Below are positions 22,304 through 30,683 of a DNA stretch of 64,000 nt, in pieces. The notes under the pieces were generated by a model that saw only the letters and a program-made list of their open reading frames with translations, did not search any database and had not been told where the DNA came from. Position 1 is the stretch's first letter. The number at the start of each line of letters is the position of its first letter. Source of the stretch: Pseudomonas sp. P7548. Lineage in GTDB: Bacteria > Pseudomonadota > Gammaproteobacteria > Pseudomonadales > Pseudomonadaceae. The position numbers and the translations under genes are program-made. The stretch covers positions 186,001 through 250,000 of the forward strand of contig NZ_JACARO010000015.1 in NCBI RefSeq assembly GCF_013386585.1. The letters run 5' to 3'.

Positions 22304-22869
22304 CAGCCGGCCACCTTTTTCGTGTCGATGAAACTCAAGGCCAGGGAGCTGGGGATGCTGATCAGCAACACCAGCCACAGCGGCAGCACCAGCACGGCCA
22401 TCAACACGAAGGTCAGCACGAAGGCGCTGTAGTTGGCCAGGTTGCGGGGCATGGCCTTGAGCAGGCGCAGTGTTGTACCCAACATCAGCCCGGTGGCAAT
22501 CGGCATCACCGCGCCGAAGATCTGCTGCACCACTTCATGGCTCCACCACTTGGCGTAGGCGAACCCGGCCAGCACGGTGATCAGCGAGGGGAACAGGTAC
22601 AGCCCGCAGACGGTCACAACCGCACCCGGCAAGCCGTGCAGGCGACGGCCGAAGATGATGCCGACGTTGGCGATATTCGGGCCGGGGAAAAATTGGCCGG
22701 TAGTGAGCAGTTCATTGAAGCCCTGCTCGCTGACCCAGCGCCTGCGGTCGACCATCATCTGCCGCGCCCAGGGCATCACGCCGCCAAAGCCGAACAGGCC
22801 GACCATGGCGAAGTTGTAAAAAAGCTGCCATAGGCTGGGGGGCGGTGCGTCGGGTTCAAGCTCGGGCAT
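22303..22869 (-). CDS. Chromate transporter, N-terminal-type half (ChrA family)
   Basis: A 188-residue CHR-domain protein starting MPELEPDAPPPSLWQLFYNF. It contains the family motif FGFGGVMPWARQMMVDRRRW and GQFFPGPNIANVGIIFGRR, with several membrane helices to the C-terminus. The ATG at 22869 is preferred; a TTG four codons upstream is the alternative. It is first in a two-gene operon with the other half. Confidence 0.88.
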   Translation of the reverse strand: MPELEPDAPPPSLWQLFYNFAMVGLFGFGGVMPWARQMMVDRRRWVSEQGFNELLTTGQFFPGPNIANVGIIFGRRLHGLPGAVVTVCGLYLFPSLITVLAGFAYAKWWSHEVVQQIFGAVMPIATGLMLGTTLRLLKAMPRNLANYSAFVLTFVLMAVLVLPLWLVLLISIPSSLALSFIDTKKVAG

Positions 22870-22894
22870 GGCGATTACCAATAGGGCGCTTTTA

Positions 22895-22984
22895 TGTGGG
22901 AGCTGGCTTGCCTGCGATAGCGGTCTATCAGTTGATAGAGATGTTGAGTCTCAGGCCCTCATCGCAGGCAAGCCAGCTCCCACA
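22895..22984. repeat. Inverted pair of REP elements upstream of the chr pair
   Basis: TGTGGGAGCTGGCTTGCCTG and its reverse complement enclose about 35 bases. It belongs to the GCAGGCAAGCCAGCTCCCAC group. It starts 25 bases upstream of the chr half-gene start and lies between divergent genes, so a promoter for the chr pair must overlap it or lie beyond it. Confidence 0.9.
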
Positions 22985-23107
22985 GGATTGTGCGAATCAT
23001 CCGATGGGCAGTGGTCGTTGGGCAAATGAAGAAAGGGTGTTACCTGAAAGTGAGTGTCTGGCGTCAGAATGCTCAGGGTGATAACGGTTATTCGAGGTGA
23101 GTGACAC

Positions 23108-23725
23108 ATGTATCACGGGGAACGATTCAACGCCTGGAGCCATTTGCTCGGGGCGGTCGCAGCCTTTGCCGGCGCAGTGTGGATGCTGGTGGTAGCGAGC
23201 CTGGATGGCAGCCCCTGGAAGATCGTCAGCGTGGCGATCTATGGCTTTACGCTGTTGGTGCTGTACAGCGCGTCCACCGTGTACCACAGCGTGCGCGGGC
23301 GGCGAAAAGAGATCATGCAGAAGGTCGATCACTTTTCGATCTACCTGCTGATCGCCGGCAGCTACACGCCGTTTTGCCTGGTCACCCTGCGTGGTCCATG
23401 GGGCTGGACGTTGTTCGGCATCGTCTGGGGGCTGGCGGTGATTGGCATCCTGCAGGAGATCAAGCCGCGCTCCGAAGCACGGGTGCTGTCCATCGTGATC
23501 TACGCGGTGATGGGCTGGATCGTGCTGGTGGCGGTCAAGCCACTGATCGCCGCGCTGGGCACGGCGGGGTTTACCTGGCTGGCGGCCGGAGGGGTGCTGT
23601 ACACCGTGGGCATCATCTTCTTTGCCCTGGAAGATCGCCTGCGGCACTCCCACGGCATCTGGCACCTGTTCGTCATCGGCGGCAGCCTGCTGCACTTTGT
23701 GGCAATCATGCACTACGTGCTCTGA
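23108..23725 (+). CDS. Hemolysin III family (PAQR-like) membrane protein
   Basis: A 205-residue protein with seven predicted membrane helices. The family signature residues are present: GERFNAWSHLLGA, YSASTVYHSV, KVDHFSIYLLIAGSYTPF and the C-terminal HGIWHLFVIGGSLLHFVAI. The conserved His and Ser/Asp residues match the metal site of the PAQR/CREST superfamily. Members such as E. coli TrhA have been linked to membrane homeostasis rather than true haemolysis. It stands alone between two REP pairs. Confidence 0.93.
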   Translation: MYHGERFNAWSHLLGAVAAFAGAVWMLVVASLDGSPWKIVSVAIYGFTLLVLYSASTVYHSVRGRRKEIMQKVDHFSIYLLIAGSYTPFCLVTLRGPWGWTLFGIVWGLAVIGILQEIKPRSEARVLSIVIYAVMGWIVLVAVKPLIAALGTAGFTWLAAGGVLYTVGIIFFALEDRLRHSHGIWHLFVIGGSLLHFVAIMHYVL

Positions 23726-23744
23726 TAGGCGGCCCGGTCAAAAA

Positions 23745-23833
23745 TGTGGGAGCGGGCTTGCTCGCGAATGCGGTGGTTCAGCCAATATCTACTTCACTGA
23801 CACACCGCATTCGCGAGCAAGCCCGCTCCCACA
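23745..23833. repeat. Inverted pair of REP elements after the hemolysin III gene
   Basis: TGTGGGAGCGGGCTTGCTCG at the left and GAGCAAGCCCGCTCCCACA at the right, about 35 bases apart. It lies between the convergent ends of the hemolysin III gene and the following LysR gene. Confidence 0.92.
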
Positions 23834-23865
23834 TTGGATCTTCATCGGTATTAAGAGTGGTGTTC

Positions 23866-24768
23866 TTATAAGCGTTTCAGCAGTTCCTGGGCTCGGTGGC
23901 CGAAGATCTTGAGCAGCTTGGCCAGCATATGCGGCGGCGGTTCGTCGGCGCGAGTCAGGGCGTACAGGGTGATTGGCAGCGGCGGGGTGAGTGTACGGAT
24001 GCAGGTGGTGGCCGTGGAGGCGCCGAGTGCCGTAAAGGGGTCGATGACGGTAAGCCCGGCGCCGGACTCCACCATGGCACGCGCCAGGGAATAGGTCTGC
24101 ACCGAGATCGTCACCCGAGGCGCGGGGTCGACGTTTTCCAGGTAGCTGTCGAGCTTGGCCGCCAAGGGGTCGGCGCTGGACAGGCCAATCAACGGCGCAC
24201 CGGCCAGATCCGCCAAGGGCAACGGTGTGCTCAAAGCGGCTTCAGACCAATAGCCTTTGGACGCCAATGCCACCAGCACACCGTTGGCCAGCACTTGCGT
24301 GGTCAACCCCGGATGCCCGGAAAAGTTGAGGGTCAGCGCCAGGTCGATCTCACGCATCAACAGCTTCTGCACCAGCTCGCGGCTATGGTCGCTGGACAGC
24401 TCGCAGGCCATGTCCGGGTAGTCGCGTTTCCATTCCAGGATGGCCGGTGGCAGCAGCGACAAGGCCAGCGCCGGGATTGCGCCAATGCGCACGCTGTGCC
24501 CGGGTTCGCGCCGCAAGCTCTTGGCCAGGCGCCGCACGCCTTGCAGGCTTTCGGTGACTTTCTCCACTTCGCTTTCCAGCGCCAGGGCTTCCGGGGTGGG
24601 CTGCAATTTGCCGCGTACCCGCAGGAACAGGGGGAAGCCCAGCTGCAATTCGGCGTGTTGCAACACCTTGGTCACCGCCGGCTGCGACACGTGCAGCAAC
24701 TGCGCGGCGGCGCTGACGGAGCCGGTCTGGCGGATGGCTTGGAAGATTTCGATATGACGCAAGCGCAT
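23866..24768 (-). CDS. LysR-type regulator divergent from the D-amino-acid dehydrogenase cassette
   Basis: A 300-residue LysR-type regulator with the N-terminal helix-turn-helix MRLRHIEIFQAIRQTGSVSA, AAQLLHVSQPAVTKVLQHAE and a C-terminal effector domain (LVQKLLMREIDLALTL, VESGAGLTVIDPFTAL). The start at 24768 gives the standard LysR N-terminus; the frame opens much further upstream without coding signal. It is divergent from the flavin dehydrogenase gene with 108 bases between, so it probably controls that cassette. Confidence 0.9.
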   Translation of the reverse strand: MRLRHIEIFQAIRQTGSVSAAAQLLHVSQPAVTKVLQHAELQLGFPLFLRVRGKLQPTPEALALESEVEKVTESLQGVRRLAKSLRREPGHSVRIGAIPALALSLLPPAILEWKRDYPDMACELSSDHSRELVQKLLMREIDLALTLNFSGHPGLTTQVLANGVLVALASKGYWSEAALSTPLPLADLAGAPLIGLSSADPLAAKLDSYLENVDPAPRVTISVQTYSLARAMVESGAGLTVIDPFTALGASTATTCIRTLTPPLPITLYALTRADEPPPHMLAKLLKIFGHRAQELLKRL

Positions 24769-24777
24769 GGCAAGTCC

Positions 24778-24792
24778 ATAACCTTTGTTTAT
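24778..24792. promoter_or_regulatory. Candidate LysR-type site in the divergent spacer
   Basis: ATAACCTTTGTTTAT is an imperfect dyad containing a T-N11-A unit, ten bases upstream of the LysR start and about 85 bases upstream of the dehydrogenase gene. The position suits autoregulation and activation of the divergent genes. It is a pattern match only. Confidence 0.35.
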
Positions 24793-24876
24793 AGGTGACC
24801 CATCTTTATTCATTGTCGATGGCCTGTCACCTGCCCCTACGCTTGAGGCCTCTTCATTCAATGGCTGGGGGCTGGG

Positions 24877-26109
24877 ATGGCCAAGCAGGTTTGCATCATC
24901 GGCGGTGGGGTTGTCGGGCTTGCCAGCGCCTATGCGTTGGTTCGTGCCGGTCACGAGGTCACGCTGATCGAAGCCCGCGACACGTTGGGCAGCGAAACCA
25001 GTTTCGCCAACGGCGGGCAGTTGTCGTACCGCTATGTCGCGCCGCTGGCAGATGCTGGCGTGCCATTGCAAGCCATCGGCTGGCTATTGCGCGGGGACTC
25101 GCCGCTCAAGCTGCGCCCGCGCCTGGACCCGCAGCAATGGCGCTGGATGGCCGCGTTTCTCGGCGCCTGCCGGGGCTCGGTGAACGCGCGCAATGCCGGG
25201 CACCTGCTGCGCCTGGCGTCCCTGAGCCAGGCCACGTTGCAGCAATGGCGCGAGGACGATCACCTGGACGGTTTCCACTGGCGGCGCAACGGCAAGCTGG
25301 TGACCTTCCGCAATGCCAGCAGCTTCGAGCATGCCCGCAGCAAAGTCACCGATATCCTGCAGCAGCAGGTGTTGTCGGCTGACGACTGCGCGCGGCTGGA
25401 ACCGGCCTTGGTGGGCGGTGGTTTTGTCGGCGGGATCTATACGCCAAACGAAGAAGTGGCCGATTGTCATGCCTTCTGCCAACGCATGGCCGTGCGGCTT
25501 GAAGCTTCGGGTCGCTGCCGTTTCCTGCTCGGACGCAAGGTCACTGGGCTTCGTCATGCTCACGGCGCAGTGCAGGCGGTCGAGATGGGCGATGAGGTGA
25601 TGCCGGTACAAAACCTGGTGCTGGCGGCGGGGTATCGCAGCGCGGAGTTGGGTGTTTCGCTGCCGTTGTACCCGCTCAAGGGTTACAGCCTCAGCGTGCC
25701 GATTGGCGCACAGCACCGGGCGCCAAGCGTGAGCATCACCGATTACGACCGCAAGATCGTCTACGCACGTATAGGCGAGCAACTGCGGGTGGCGGCCATG
25801 GTGGACATCGTCGGCTTCGACGCCCGCCTGGAGCCCAAGCGCCTGGCGCTGATGAAACGCCAGGCGCTGGAGACATTTCCTATGGCGGGCGACTACACCC
25901 AGGCGGTGGAATGGGCCGGCATGCGCCCGGCCACGCCGACCGGCGTGCCGCTGATTGGCGCCAGTGTCTACCGCAACCTGTGGCTCAACCTGGGCCATGG
26001 CGCCCTTGGCTTTACCTTGGCCAGCGGCAGCGGCCAATTGCTGGCCGAACTGATCGACCAACGCACGCCTTCCATTGACCTGCAGGGCCTGGTGCCCCGC
26101 GCCGCTTGA
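24877..26109 (+). CDS. DadA-like FAD-dependent D-amino-acid dehydrogenase
   Basis: A 410-residue DadA-family flavoprotein. The dinucleotide fold opens with CIIGGGVVGLASAYALVRAG and HEVTLIEARDTLGSETSFAN, and the C-terminal FAD contact is AGMRPATPTGVPLIGASVYR followed by NLGHGALGFTLASGSG. It should deaminate a D-amino acid oxidatively to the 2-oxo acid. It is probably not the housekeeping dadA, because it is grouped with ridA-like and binding-protein genes instead of the alanine racemase dadX. The ATG is at 24877, and the ridA-like gene follows nine bases after the stop. Confidence 0.88.
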   Translation: MAKQVCIIGGGVVGLASAYALVRAGHEVTLIEARDTLGSETSFANGGQLSYRYVAPLADAGVPLQAIGWLLRGDSPLKLRPRLDPQQWRWMAAFLGACRGSVNARNAGHLLRLASLSQATLQQWREDDHLDGFHWRRNGKLVTFRNASSFEHARSKVTDILQQQVLSADDCARLEPALVGGGFVGGIYTPNEEVADCHAFCQRMAVRLEASGRCRFLLGRKVTGLRHAHGAVQAVEMGDEVMPVQNLVLAAGYRSAELGVSLPLYPLKGYSLSVPIGAQHRAPSVSITDYDRKIVYARIGEQLRVAAMVDIVGFDARLEPKRLALMKRQALETFPMAGDYTQAVEWAGMRPATPTGVPLIGASVYRNLWLNLGHGALGFTLASGSGQLLAELIDQRTPSIDLQGLVPRAA

Positions 26110-26118
26110 GGTGTACCC

Positions 26119-26469
26119 ATGAGTATCCACCGTATCAGCAGCAACGACCGGCTCTCTGGCGCCGTGACCTTCAAGGACCTGGTGTTTCTCTCGGGCCAGG
26201 TGCCCGGCGATGGCCAGGACGTGGCGACCCAGACTCGAGAAGTGCTGGCCAAGATCGACGGCTTGTTGGCCCAGGCCGGCAGCGACAAGGACCACTTGCT
26301 CAACGCGACGATCTACCTGAAAGACATCGGCAGCGGTTTTGCGCCGATGAACGACGTGTGGTCGGCCTGGCTGTCGCCGGGCTGCGCGCCGACGCGCACC
26401 ACCCTGCAAGCCGAACTGGCGCGGCCGGCAGTGCTGGTGGAAATCAGCGTGATCGCGGTACGTAAATAA
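26119..26469 (+). CDS. RidA-family enamine/imine deaminase
   Basis: A 116-residue protein of the RidA (YjgF/YER057c/UK114) family. Motifs are FKDLVFLSGQVPGD, LLNATIYLKDIGSGFAPMND and ARPAVLVEISVIAV. The usual catalytic Arg position near residue 105 reads as part of the TTLQAELARPAVLVEI segment. These enzymes speed hydrolysis of imines released by amino-acid oxidases or dehydratases, which fits its place directly behind the dehydrogenase gene. The ATG at 26119 follows GAGGTGTACCC. Confidence 0.92.
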   Translation: MSIHRISSNDRLSGAVTFKDLVFLSGQVPGDGQDVATQTREVLAKIDGLLAQAGSDKDHLLNATIYLKDIGSGFAPMNDVWSAWLSPGCAPTRTTLQAELARPAVLVEISVIAVRK

Positions 26470-26493
26470 CTCAAAAACCAACGGAGCATAACA

Positions 26494-27396
26494 ATGAAAA
26501 AAATCCTGTTGACCGGCTGCACCCTGGGGCTCTTGTTTGGCGCACAGGCACAGGCCAATGAAGCGCCTCTGGAAGGCACGCTGGGCAAGATCGCCAGCGC
26601 CCGATCCATCACCTTGGGTTATCGCGATGCGTCGGTGCCGTTTTCCTACGTGGGCGACCACAGCGGCAAGCCGATGGGCTATTCAGTGGACCTGGCGAAC
26701 AAGATTGTCGAACGCGTCCAGCAGAAAATCGGGGGGGCCAGCCTCGCGGTGAAATACAACCTGGTGACGTCCCAGACGCGCATCCCGCTGGTGCAGAACG
26801 GCACCGTGGACCTGGAATGCGGCTCCACCGGGGTGACGGCCGAGCGGCAGAAACAGGTGGCGTTTTCCTACGGGTTTATCTACGTGAAAGGCCAGTTGCT
26901 GACGGCCAAGGACAGCGGCATCACGGGCTTTGCGGACCTGACGGGCAAGAACGTGGTGACCACGGCGGGCACGACCAATGAGCGGTTCCTCAAAAGCTAC
27001 AACGCCGAGCACAAGGCCAATATGTTCGTGATCAGCGCCAAGGACCACGGCGAAGCGTTCAAGATGCTTGAGACGGGGCGTGCGGCCGCGTTCTACATGG
27101 ATGACGCCTTGCTCTACGGCGAGCGCGCCAAGGCCAAGGACCCGCACAACTGGGTGGTGGTGGGTAAAGAACAGTCGCGGGAAATCTACAGCTGCATGGT
27201 GCGCAAGGACGACCCGCAGTTCCTGGCGGTGGTCAACGACGCGCTGGGCGACCTGTACCGCTCGGGGGCGATCAACGGGATTTACCAGCGCTGGTTTGAA
27301 CAGCCGATTCCGCCCAAGGGGCTGAACCTGGAGTTCCCGATGACCAGCGAGTTGAAGGCGATCATTGCCACGCCGGTGAGTGACCCGGTGGAATAA
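26494..27396 (+). CDS. Amino-acid ABC transporter substrate-binding protein
   Basis: A 300-residue periplasmic binding protein (SBP family 3) with a signal peptide MKKILLTGCTLGLLFGAQAQ and cleavage probably after AQA. The body resembles glutamate/aspartate-type binding proteins: SITLGYRDASVPFSYVGD, GYSVDLANKIVERVQQKIGG, VDLECGSTGVTAERQKQVAF and GRAAAFYMDDALL. It is third in the cassette behind ridA, but no permease or ATPase gene follows. It may supply a general transporter encoded elsewhere. The ATG follows ACGGAGCATAAC. Confidence 0.9.
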   Translation: MKKILLTGCTLGLLFGAQAQANEAPLEGTLGKIASARSITLGYRDASVPFSYVGDHSGKPMGYSVDLANKIVERVQQKIGGASLAVKYNLVTSQTRIPLVQNGTVDLECGSTGVTAERQKQVAFSYGFIYVKGQLLTAKDSGITGFADLTGKNVVTTAGTTNERFLKSYNAEHKANMFVISAKDHGEAFKMLETGRAAAFYMDDALLYGERAKAKDPHNWVVVGKEQSREIYSCMVRKDDPQFLAVVNDALGDLYRSGAINGIYQRWFEQPIPPKGLNLEFPMTSELKAIIATPVSDPVE

Positions 27397-27419
27397 AGAA
27401 GTGGTCACCCAATCAACAC

Positions 27420-27509
27420 TGTGGGAGCTGGCTTGCCTGCGATAGCGGTGGGTCAGGCGCCAGTGGGGTTGGCTGGAAGACCGCCATCGCAGGCAAGCCA
27501 GCTCCCACA
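27420..27509. repeat. Inverted pair of REP elements after the binding-protein gene
   Basis: TGTGGGAGCTGGCTTGCCTG and its reverse complement with a 35-base centre, of the GCAGGCAAGCCAGCTCCCAC group. It lies between the convergent ends of the binding-protein gene and rsmE. Confidence 0.9.
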
Positions 27510-27538
27510 GGGGGGATTGGGTTTGCAAAGGGACAGGG

Positions 27539-28258
27539 TTAGAAATCACCCCACAGTTGTTGGGCCACAGCCAACGCCACCACCGGTGCCGTTTCGGTGC
27601 GCAGCACTCGCGGGCCCAGGCGAGCGGCGTGGTAGCCAGCCGCTTGTGCAGTTTGCACCTCGTTGTCCGTCAACCCACCCTCAGGCCCGATCAGGAAGGC
27701 CAGGCTCGCTGGCTTGGCGTGGCTGACCATCGGCTCGGCCACCGGGTGCAGCACCAGCTTCAAATCGGCCTCGGTCTGCTTCAACCAGTCCGCCAGCAAC
27801 AGTGGCGGGTGGATGACCGGCACGGTTGAACGCCCACACTGCTCGCATGCGCTGATCGCCACTTGGCGCCAGTGCAGCAGGCGTTTGTCGGCGCGTTCGT
27901 CCTTGAGGCGCACTTCGCAGCGGTCACTGAAAATCGGCGTGATTTCATTCACACCCAATTCGGTGGCTTTCTGAATGGCCCAATCCATACGCTCGCCCCG
28001 GGACAGGCCCTGGCCGAGATGAATGTGCAGTGGTGACTCGGCCTGGCCATCGAAGTGTTGGGTGAGTTGCACGGTGACGCGCTTCTTGCCGACTTCCAGC
28101 AGGCTGCCCAGGAACTCCTGGCCGGAACCATCGAACAATTGCACGGCGTCGCCTTCGCCCATGCGCAGCACGCGGCTGATGTAGTGCGCCTGGGCTTCGG
28201 GCAATTCGTGCTCGCCTAGGCTCAGCGGGGTGTCGGTGAAAAAGCGGGACAGTCTCAT
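27539..28258 (-). CDS. rsmE: 16S rRNA (uracil1498-N3)-methyltransferase RsmE
   Basis: A 239-residue SPOUT-class methyltransferase starting MRLSRFFTDTPLSLGEHELP. It methylates N3 of U1498 in 16S rRNA using SAM. The N-terminal PUA-like part includes HYISRVLRMGEGDAVQLFDG, and the C-terminal knot has FLIGPEGGLTDNEVQTA and LGPRVLRTETAPVVALA. The ATG at 28258 starts the family N-terminus; the longer frame reads into repeat DNA. In Pseudomonas it typically lies beside bioA, as here. Confidence 0.96.
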   Translation of the reverse strand: MRLSRFFTDTPLSLGEHELPEAQAHYISRVLRMGEGDAVQLFDGSGQEFLGSLLEVGKKRVTVQLTQHFDGQAESPLHIHLGQGLSRGERMDWAIQKATELGVNEITPIFSDRCEVRLKDERADKRLLHWRQVAISACEQCGRSTVPVIHPPLLLADWLKQTEADLKLVLHPVAEPMVSHAKPASLAFLIGPEGGLTDNEVQTAQAAGYHAARLGPRVLRTETAPVVALAVAQQLWGDF

Positions 28259-28280
28259 TTCTGTTCTCTGGAAATATTTA

Positions 28281-28408
28281 TGTAGGCGCGAGCTTGCTGT
28301 GGCGAGGGAGCTTGCTCCCGTTCGACTGCGGAGCAGTCGCCAGATTTTGGGGGCGCTTCGCACCCCAGCGGGAGCAAGCTCCCTCGCCACAGAAGCCGGC
28401 TCCTACAA
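28281..28408. repeat. Compound inverted repeat with nested REP-like arms between rsmE and bioA
   Basis: An inner inverted pair GTGGCGAGGGAGCTTGCTCC (28299) and its reverse complement ending at 28391 is enclosed by shorter outer arms TGTAGG near 28281 and CCTACA near 28408. The core GGGAGCTTGCTCCC is itself palindromic and differs from the other REP groups in this window. It fills the spacer between bioA and rsmE. Confidence 0.85.
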
Positions 28409-28420
28409 GGGTGTGGGTGA

Positions 28421-29827
28421 TCAGCCGGGGTCGCGGAAGCCTGGATGGAAGTCCTTTGGTACGGCAACGCTGACCTTGCTGTTGGTGGCGATATCGATGC
28501 CTTCGCTGGCAACCTCGGCCAAAAAGTCGATCTGCTCGGGCGTGATCACGTAAGGCGGTAGGAAATACACCACGCTGCCCAGCGGCCGCAACAGCGCACC
28601 ACGCTCCAGGGCGTGCTCGAACACCTTCAGGCCACGGCGTTCCTGCCACGGGTAGGCGGTCTTGGTGGCTTTGTCCTGGACCATCTCGATGGCCAGCACC
28701 ATGCCGGTCTGGCGCACTTCCGACACGTGGGGGTGGTCCACCAGGTGCGCGGTGGCAGTGGCCATGCGCTGGGCCAGGGCCTTGTTGTTTTCGATGACGT
28801 TGTCTTCTTCGAAAATATCCAGGGTCGCCAGGGCCGCCGCACACGCCAGCGGGTTGCCGGTGTAGCTGTGGGAATGCAGGAAGGCACGCAGGGTCGGGTA
28901 GTCGTCGTAGAACGCGTCGTACACGTCATCGGTGGTGACCACGGCCGCCAGCGGCAGATAACCGCCCGTAAGGGCCTTGGACAGGCACAGGAAGTCCGGG
29001 CGGATGCCGGCCTGTTCACAGGCGAACAGGCTGCCGGTGCGGCCGAAACCGACGGCGATTTCGTCGTGGATCAGGTGCACACCGTAGCGGTCGCAGGCTT
29101 CGCGCAGCAGTTTGAGGTACACCGGGTGGTACATGCGCATGCCGCCCGCACCCTGGATCAACGGTTCGATGATCACGGCGGCGACGCTATCGTGGTGCTC
29201 GGCGAGGGTCTGCTCCATCACCTGGGCCATTGTGCGCGAGTGGTCTTCCCAGCTCACGCCTTCGGGGCGCAGGTAGCAATCGGGGCTCGGCACTTTGATC
29301 GTGTCGAGCAGCAACGCCTTGTAGGTTTCGGTAAACAGCGGCACGTCGCCCACCGACATCGCGGCGATGGTTTCGCCGTGGTAGCTGTTGGTCAGGGTGA
29401 CGAAGCGCTTTTTGTTCGGCAGGCCACGGTTGAGCCAGTAGTGAAAGCTCATTTTCAGCGCAACTTCGATGCACGACGAGCCGTTATCGGCGTAGAAGCA
29501 TCGCGTCAGGCCTTCGGGCGTCATTTGCACCAGGCGCTCGGACAGCTCGATCACCGGCTGGTGGCTGAAACCGGCGAGGATCACATGTTCCAATTGGTCC
29601 ACCTGGTCCTTGATGCGCTGGTTGATGCGCGGGTTGGCGTGGCCGAACACGTTGACCCACCAGGAGCTGACGGCGTCGAGGTAGCGTTTGCCTTCGAAGT
29701 CTTCCAGCCAGACGCCTTCACCCCGCTTGATCGGGATCAGGGGCAGTTGCTGGTGGTCTTTCATCTGGGTGCAGGGATGCCACAGCACGGCGAGGTCGCG
29801 TTGCATCCACTGGTTATTCAAGCCCAT
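28421..29827 (-). CDS. bioA: Adenosylmethionine-8-amino-7-oxononanoate aminotransferase
   Basis: A 468-residue class-III aminotransferase. It converts 8-amino-7-oxononanoate to 7,8-diaminopelargonate in biotin synthesis, using SAM as amino donor. Motifs are DLAVLWHPCTQMKDHQQLPL, YFADNGSS-type YADNGSSCIEVALKMSFHYW, the PLP-binding region LIHDEIAVGFGRTGSLFACE and the Schiff-base lysine in LCLSKALTGGYLPLA. The ATG at 29827 (MGLNNQWMQRDLAVL) is chosen; the frame further upstream is unlike the family. It is separate from any bio operon here and followed by rsmE on the same strand. Confidence 0.95.
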   Translation of the reverse strand: MGLNNQWMQRDLAVLWHPCTQMKDHQQLPLIPIKRGEGVWLEDFEGKRYLDAVSSWWVNVFGHANPRINQRIKDQVDQLEHVILAGFSHQPVIELSERLVQMTPEGLTRCFYADNGSSCIEVALKMSFHYWLNRGLPNKKRFVTLTNSYHGETIAAMSVGDVPLFTETYKALLLDTIKVPSPDCYLRPEGVSWEDHSRTMAQVMEQTLAEHHDSVAAVIIEPLIQGAGGMRMYHPVYLKLLREACDRYGVHLIHDEIAVGFGRTGSLFACEQAGIRPDFLCLSKALTGGYLPLAAVVTTDDVYDAFYDDYPTLRAFLHSHSYTGNPLACAAALATLDIFEEDNVIENNKALAQRMATATAHLVDHPHVSEVRQTGMVLAIEMVQDKATKTAYPWQERRGLKVFEHALERGALLRPLGSVVYFLPPYVITPEQIDFLAEVASEGIDIATNSKVSVAVPKDFHPGFRDPG

Positions 29828-30026
29828 CTGGGGTCTCCTCGAAGCGGCCCGCGTGGCACGCGGGCGTAACAATCGCGCAAGCCTATGCAATGGATGGCCG
29901 TGTCACAACCCATAACCTGCGAATAGGCAGTAAACACAGGACGGTCTGTCACGTTTCTTCTGGATAGTCCTTAATCCGTTGTTAATTTACGCTTCATACC
30001 CTCAAGATCGTATTTCTCGATATTTC

Positions 30027-30046
30027 AAAGCGAAAATTTCCGCTTT
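30027..30046. promoter_or_regulatory. AT-rich dyad upstream of the cytochrome b561 gene
   Basis: AAAGCG-AAAATTTC-CGCTTT is an inverted repeat about 54 bases upstream of the cytochrome b561 start, inside an unusually AT-rich stretch (29960-30070). It could be an operator or promoter element. No regulator is assigned. Confidence 0.3.
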
Positions 30047-30099
30047 AATTCGATAGGTAAATCGCTAGTCTTGGGCGCAGCTCTTACGGGATTAAGTAC

Positions 30100-30651
30100 A
30101 TGCAGTTACGCAATTCTCCGGCCCGCTACGGTTGGGTCAGCATGGTTTTGCACTGGGGCGTAGCCTTGGTGGTGTTTGGTCTGTTCGCCCTGGGCTTGTG
30201 GATGGTCGGGCTCGATTACTACAGCGCCTGGCGCAAAGACGCGCCGGACCTGCACAAGAGTATTGGCATCACGCTGTTCGCCATCATGCTGGTGCGTATC
30301 GTCTGGCGTCTGGTCAGCCCGCCGCCACCACCGCTTGCCAGCTACAGCCGCTTGACCCGTATCGGTGCCGCATTTGGCCACGCGTTCCTTTATCTCGGGC
30401 TGTTTGCCGTGATGATTGCCGGTTACCTGATTTCCACCGCAGACGGTGTCGGTATCCCGGTGTTTGGCCTGTTTGAGATTCCTGCTGTGGTTTCCGGGCT
30501 ACCGGACCAGGCAGACAACGCCGGCGTGGTGCACCTGTACCTCGCCTGGGTATTGGTGGTCTTCGCCGGCTTGCACGGCGTGGCTGCCTTGAAACACCAC
30601 TTTATCGATCGTGATGCGACCCTCACGCGAATGCTGGGGCGCAAAGCCTGA
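30100..30651 (+). CDS. Cytochrome b561 family protein (CybB-like)
   Basis: A 183-residue inner-membrane dihaem cytochrome with four helices. Haem-ligand histidines sit in [52 protein letters not shown] and [20 protein letters not shown]. The family can oxidise quinol and may act in superoxide or redox balance. It overlaps or abuts the next gene (yceI-like, 33 bases after), an association common in proteobacteria. Confidence 0.93.
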   Translation: MQLRNSPARYGWVSMVLHWGVALVVFGLFALGLWMVGLDYYSAWRKDAPDLHKSIGITLFAIMLVRIVWRLVSPPPPPLASYSRLTRIGAAFGHAFLYLGLFAVMIAGYLISTADGVGIPVFGLFEIPAVVSGLPDQADNAGVVHLYLAWVLVVFAGLHGVAALKHHFIDRDATLTRMLGRKA

Positions 30652-30683
30652 TGTTCAACCTCGACTCACAAGGAATAGAACGC

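Noticed and set aside
26494..27396. Complete amino-acid ABC transporter at the cassette
   Set aside because: Only the binding protein is present; no permease or ATPase gene follows before rsmE.
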